64,000 nt of DNA from Jongsikchunia kroppenstedtii DSM 45133 (GTDB lineage Bacteria > Actinomycetota > Actinomycetes > Mycobacteriales > Mycobacteriaceae), in assembly GCF_000380485.1 (NCBI RefSeq), contig NZ_AQYG01000038.1:1-64000 (forward strand), written 5' to 3'. The stretch's first letter is position 1. Each line of letters opens with the position of its first letter. Position numbers and translations under genes: made by a program. Under the pieces are notes generated by a model, which was given only the letters and a program-made list of their open reading frames with translations, had not been told where the DNA came from and did no database searches. This document shows, one piece after another, positions 55,001 through 61,000 of this stretch.

Positions 55001-58000
55001 CCGAACGGGTTTCAGAGCGTCGACCAACGTTTCGAAGGGCACGTCGGCATGCGCGTACGCGTCGAGATCGACGCCGCGGGTCTGCTCCAGCAGGCTCGCG
55101 AACGACCGGCTCGGATCGACCTCGGTACGCAGCACCAGGGTGTTGACGAACATGCCGACCAACGGATCGATCGCGGCCTGACCGCGGCCCGCGATCGGCG
55201 TCGCGACCGCGATGTCGCCGGTGGCCGACAGCCGCGCCAGCAGCGCCGCGAGAGCGGCGTGGACCACCATGAACGGGGTCGAGCCGGTCGTGCGCGCCAC
55301 CCCCGCGATCCGCTCGGCGATCTCCGGCGCGATGTCGAATTCGATCTTCGCGCCGGCGTTGCTCGCGATCGCGGGCCGCGGCCGATCGGCCGGCAGGTCG
55401 AGGACGTCCGGCAGCGACGACAACTGCTTGGTCCAGTAGGCCAGCTGACGGGCGACCACCGACTCGGCGTCGTCGGCCGAGCCCAGCACCTCGTGCTGCC
55501 AGATCGCATAGTCCGCGAATTGAACTGCGAGCGGGGCGAATTCCGGTCGATGACCCTCGTGGCGAGCCAGGTATGCGGTCACCATGTCCGCGACCAGCGG
55601 ACCCATCGACTCGCCGTCGGCACCGATGTGATGCGCCACCACGGCGAGCACCCAGGTCCCGGGCGCGTCCGGCCAGAGCCGGAAGCGGATCGGCGGCTGC
55701 GTGCTCACGTCGAATCCGGTGGTGATCGCGTCCTGGATCTCCTGCTGCGACTGCACGATTCGCCAGTCCAGCTGTTCGGCGATGCCGTCCGCCGAACCGA
55801 CGAGCTGCTGCGGCGCGCCATTCACCGACGGGAAGGTGGTCCGCAGAATCTCGTGTCGACCGACCACATCGATGACGGCAGCATGCAGCGCGTCGAGGTC
55901 GACATCGCCGGTGAGGCGCAGCACCGCAGGGATGTTGTAAGTCGGCAGCGACGGGTCGAACTGGTTGATGAACCACATCCGCTGCTGTGCGAAAGACAAC
56001 GGGATGGTTTCCGGGCGCGGCACCACCGCGGTGATCGGCGGCAACGCCTCGACGCCGTTCGCCGACCTCTCCGCAAGCTCACGCACGGAGGACGCCTCGA
56101 ACACGTCGCGCACCGATACCTCGACCCCGAGCGCATCGCCCGCCCGGGCGGCCAGGCGCATCGCCGACAGCGAGTTACCACCGAGATCGAAAAACGACTC
56201 GGTGACGCTGACCTCTTCCACGCCCAGCACATCGGCGAATGCCGCGGCCAGGGCGATCTCGCTGTCTCCCTCGGGAGCCACGAATTCGGTGCTGACGACA
56301 GCGAAGTCGGGTACCGGCAGGGCCTTGCGGTCCAGCTTGCCGGTGCTGCCTAGAACGACGTCATCCAGCCCGACCCAAACGTCAGGAATCATGTAGGACG
56401 GCAACGCCTTCGACATCGCCTCCTTGATGGTGCCGGTATCGACCGATGCCGGCGAGAAATAGCCGACCAGCTGCTGACCGCCGTCATGGCTGTCGCGCAC
56501 CCCCACCGCCGCGTGAACCACACCGGGTACCGAACCGAGTACGGCCTCGATCTCGCCGAGCTCCAGCCGCTGGCCGCGGAGCTTTACCTGGAAGTCCGTG
56601 CGCCCCAGGTACTCGATCTCATCAGCCCCGTTCCAGCGCACCAGGTCTCCGGTGCGATACAGCCGCGCGCCCGGCTCCGAGGCAAAAGGGTTCGCGACGA
56701 ACCGGTCGGCGGTGAGATCGCCGCGCGACGCGTATCCACGTGCCAGCTGTACACCCCCGAGATATAGTTCGCCCGGGACACCGACCGGCGTTGGCCGTAA
56801 ACGCGAATCAAGCACATACGCCTGGGTATTCGCCACCGGTCGGCCGATGGAGATCGACGTGTCATCCCGATGCACCTCACGGGCAGTGACATCCACCGCA
56901 GCCTCGGTCGGTCCATACAGGTTGACCAGCCGCACCGTTGGCAGAACGTCGAGGACCCCCTGTGCCGGGCTCAGTGTCAGTGCCTCACCAGACGCAAAAA
57001 CCAACGACAACGACGTCAAGCTCGCGAGCCGGTCAGCGCCCATTACGTCGATGAACGCCGAGAGCATCGATGGCACGAAGTGAATCACCGTCACCCGACT
57101 TGTCGCGATCAGGTCGGCGAGATGGTCGGCGTCGCCGTGGCGCTGCGGCTCGGCGACGATTACTCGGGCGCCGATCATGACAGGCAGCAGCAGCTCCCAC
57201 ACCGAGACATCGAACGTGTACGGCGTCTTCTGCAGGAAAACGTCACGCCCGGTCAATTCGTAACGGTCACGCATCCAGTCGAGACGATTGATCACGGCTC
57301 GATGCGAGACTGTCACCCCCTTCGGGCGACCTGTCGATCCTGACGTGAACAACGTATAAGCTGCGTGCGAATCCCGAAGCGGGGCCAGACGATCGGCATC
57401 GGTGACCGGCTCGACAGCCGGATCCACCTCCGCCTCGGAGTCGACCTCGATCAACCGGACGTCGACCCCCGCAATACCCGTCGGCACCACACCGGCCGCC
57501 ACAAGAGCCAGCTGCGCACATGCGGTATCCACCATGTATGCCGCCCGCTCGGGGGGCGCCGCCGTGTCGATCGGCACGTACTGGCCGCCTGCGGCAAGGA
57601 CTGCGTGGATTGCAATCATCATCTCGATACCGCGATCGATGCACACCACTACCGCGTCATCCGGACCGATACCAAACGAGATGAGCTCACGCGCAAGGAT
57701 ATTGACCCGGGCCGCAAACTCTGCGTATGAAAGTTCACGACCGGAACACGTCACCGCCACGCGCTTCGGCGAACGAATCGCCTGCGCGGTCACCAGATCC
57801 GCCACCGTTCCTTGTGGCACTTCAACCGCTGGCCCGGTCGAAATCTCCAGCATTCGATCGGCCGAATCGTCAGACAGCCACAACGCGTCCCCGACCGGCA
57901 CGGTCGGATCCGCCGTCAGTTCAGACAGCAACAAGACGAGTCGATCCATCATCGATTCGACCGTGCCGACATCGAAGAGATCAGTCGCAAAGATCGCCGA

Positions 58001-61000
58001 GCCACGCCAGGCGCCGGTAGCCGCGGTGGCTACCGTGACCGAAAGATCCAGTTGTGCCGGGACCATCGGCGGATCCATCGGTTCGACGCGCAGCCCTGCG
58101 ACGGTGGTCGGCGCATCACCAGCCGATGCTGCCGGATCGAACGACAACATCACCTGTGCCAACGGCGAAAATGCTTCGGACCGCACCGGATCCAGGGCTT
58201 CGACCACAGACTCGAACGGAACGTCAGCATGCGCGAACGCATTCAGGTCGGTTACGCGAACCTGTTCAAGCAACTGGTCGAACGACCGCCCGACATCCAC
58301 CCGCGCCCGCAGCACCAGGGTGTTCACGAACATGCCGACGATCGGGTCGAGCACCGCCTGGCCACGACCGGAGATCGGGGTGGCTACCGCGATGTCGTCC
58401 GTCGCGGACAGCCGAGCCAGCAACACCGCCAGCGCGCCATGTACCACCATGAACGGGGTCATCCCGTGCGCTTGTGCAACCTCGGTGATGCGGTCGACGA
58501 CCTCCGCGGGGATCTCGAACGTGATGTCGTCGCCGCGATGCGAGGCGACGGCCGGCCGCGGACGATCCGCAGGCAGCTCCAATACTGCCGGGAGTCCGAG
58601 CAGCTGCGACTTCCAATACTCGACCTGTTGTGCAACAACAGAATTCGGGTCACTGACGGAACCGAGAACTCGATGCTGCCAGATCGCGTAATCGCCGAAT
58701 TGGACTGGCATCGGCGAGAACTCCGGTGCGTCGCCCGAAACGCGGGCCGCGTACGCCGCCACCAGGTCCGAAATCAGCGGAGCCAGCGATTCTCCATCGG
58801 CACCGGCGTGGTGCACGACCACAGCAAGAACAGTCTCATTCGCGCTGCGCCGCCATACGCGCACGCGCAGTGGCCACTCTGAGGTGAGGTTGAAACCTGT
58901 TGTCGCGGCGGTCACCAGGTCTGCCTGCGAGGCGACGACATCGAATATGCCACGCCTGCCGTACTCGGCGAGGTCGCCGACCAGCTGTTGCGGCTCGCCG
59001 TCGAGCGCAGGGAACGACGTCCGCAACACTTCATGACGCTCAATGACGTCACGGACCGCGACGCGTAGCGCCGCAATATCGAGCTCACCCATCAGCTGCA
59101 GCACGGCGGGAATGTTGTATGTCGGCTGATCCGGCTCGAATTGGTTGATGAACCACATCCGCTGCTGTGCGAACGACAACGGAATCCGCTGCGGCCGCGG
59201 CGATACCGCGACGACGGGCGCCAACGCCGCCGCATTGCCGGCGACCTTGATCGCCAACTCACGCACCGACGGCGCCTCGAACACGTCCCGGACCGACACC
59301 TCGACCCCGAGCGCGTCAGCCACCCGCGCCGCCAGGCGCGTCGCGGACAGCGAGTTGCCGCCCAGGTCGAAGAAGCTTGTCGTCACACTGATCTCGTCGA
59401 TCCCGAGCACATCGGCGAATACCTGCGCCACAACCGTCTCATCGGCGGTCGCTGGCTCGACGATCTCGTCGACCATGACAACCGCATCCGGCAGCGGCAA
59501 CGCATCCCGGTCCAACTTGCCGTTCGCGGTCAGTGGCAGCATCGACACCGTCATGATCAGGTCGGGCACCATATAGCCGGGCACAAACCGACCCACAGCC
59601 GCCCGCACATCCGCCGAATCGGGCTCGGGTGCACCGGCTTCCGGAATCACATAACCGATCAGCTGCTCCCCCCGGCCGGGCAGCTCGACGACCCGAGCGG
59701 CGCCGGCCGTGATGCCGTCGACACTCAACAGCGCGGCCTCGATCTCACCGAACTCGATGCGATAGCCACGCAACTGAACCTGCGCATCGCCGCGCCCGAA
59801 GTATTCGATGTCATCGCCGACGCGCCGCGCGAGGTCACCGGTGCGGTACATCCGGGTCCCGGCCAGCCCATACGGCGACGCCACGAACCGGGTGGCGCTC
59901 AGTTCGGCGCGATCAAGATAAGACTGCGCCAACTGGCCACCGGCGACATACATTTCGCCGACGACGCCCTCGGGCACCGGCCGCAGGCGGTCGTCGAGGA
60001 CGTGGATCGCCAACGACGACAGCGGCCGGCCGATGAAGCTCGCATCGTTCGCGCCGACCGTCGCCCGGTCGAGCGGCCGGTAGCTGACATGCACCGTGGT
60101 TTCGGTGATGCCATACATGTTGACCAACTGCGCCGTGTCCGCCGGGTTGTCGTCGAACCAGCGCCGCACCTGGTCGAAGCTCAGCGCCTCGCCACCGAAC
60201 ACGATGTAGCGCAACGACAGCGGCATCGCCGAGGCGCGTCGACGCGCCTCGGCGAGCTGATAGAACGCGGACGGCGTCTGGCTGAGCACGGTCACGCCCT
60301 CGCGCGACAGCAACGCCAGGAATTCCTCCGGCGCCCGCGCCACATCGCGGTCGATCAGCAGCAGCCGACCGCCGGACAGCAGCGGGCCCCACAGCTCCCA
60401 CACCGAGAAATCGAATGCATAGGAGTGGAACATCGTCCACACGTCATCGGAACGGAACTCGAAGTCCTCCGCGGCCGCGTCCATCAGGGTGACGACGTCA
60501 CGATGCGTGACTTCCACACCCTTCGGGCGACCGGTCGAACCCGAGGTGTAGATCACGTAGGCCCGCGAATCCGCGAGCGCCGCACTGCCTTCGAACGGCT
60601 GCGCCGCACCTTCGGCAACCAGGTCGGCCACCGTCGCGACCGCCACCGAACCGTCGAGCTCGCCCCACAGCCCCAGCCCGGCGGTGGACTCGTCCGTGAC
60701 CACCGCGGTCGGAGCCGCGTCGGAGACGATGAACTTCAGGCGCTCGACCGGGTTCGTCGTGTCCAACGGCAGATACCCGGCACCCGCCCGCAGCACGCCC
60801 AGGATCGCGACGACCAGGTCGGCCGTGCGCGCCGGCGCCACCGCGACCAGATCGCCCGGCCGGACACCCCGACCGCGCAGCGCCGCGGCCGCGGCCGCCG
60901 ACCGCTCCGACAGTTCGCGATAGCTCAGAGTGCGCACCGGATCGGTGACCGCGGGACTGTCGGCGAAGGCCTGCGCGCGCGCGTCGAACAGCTCGACCAG

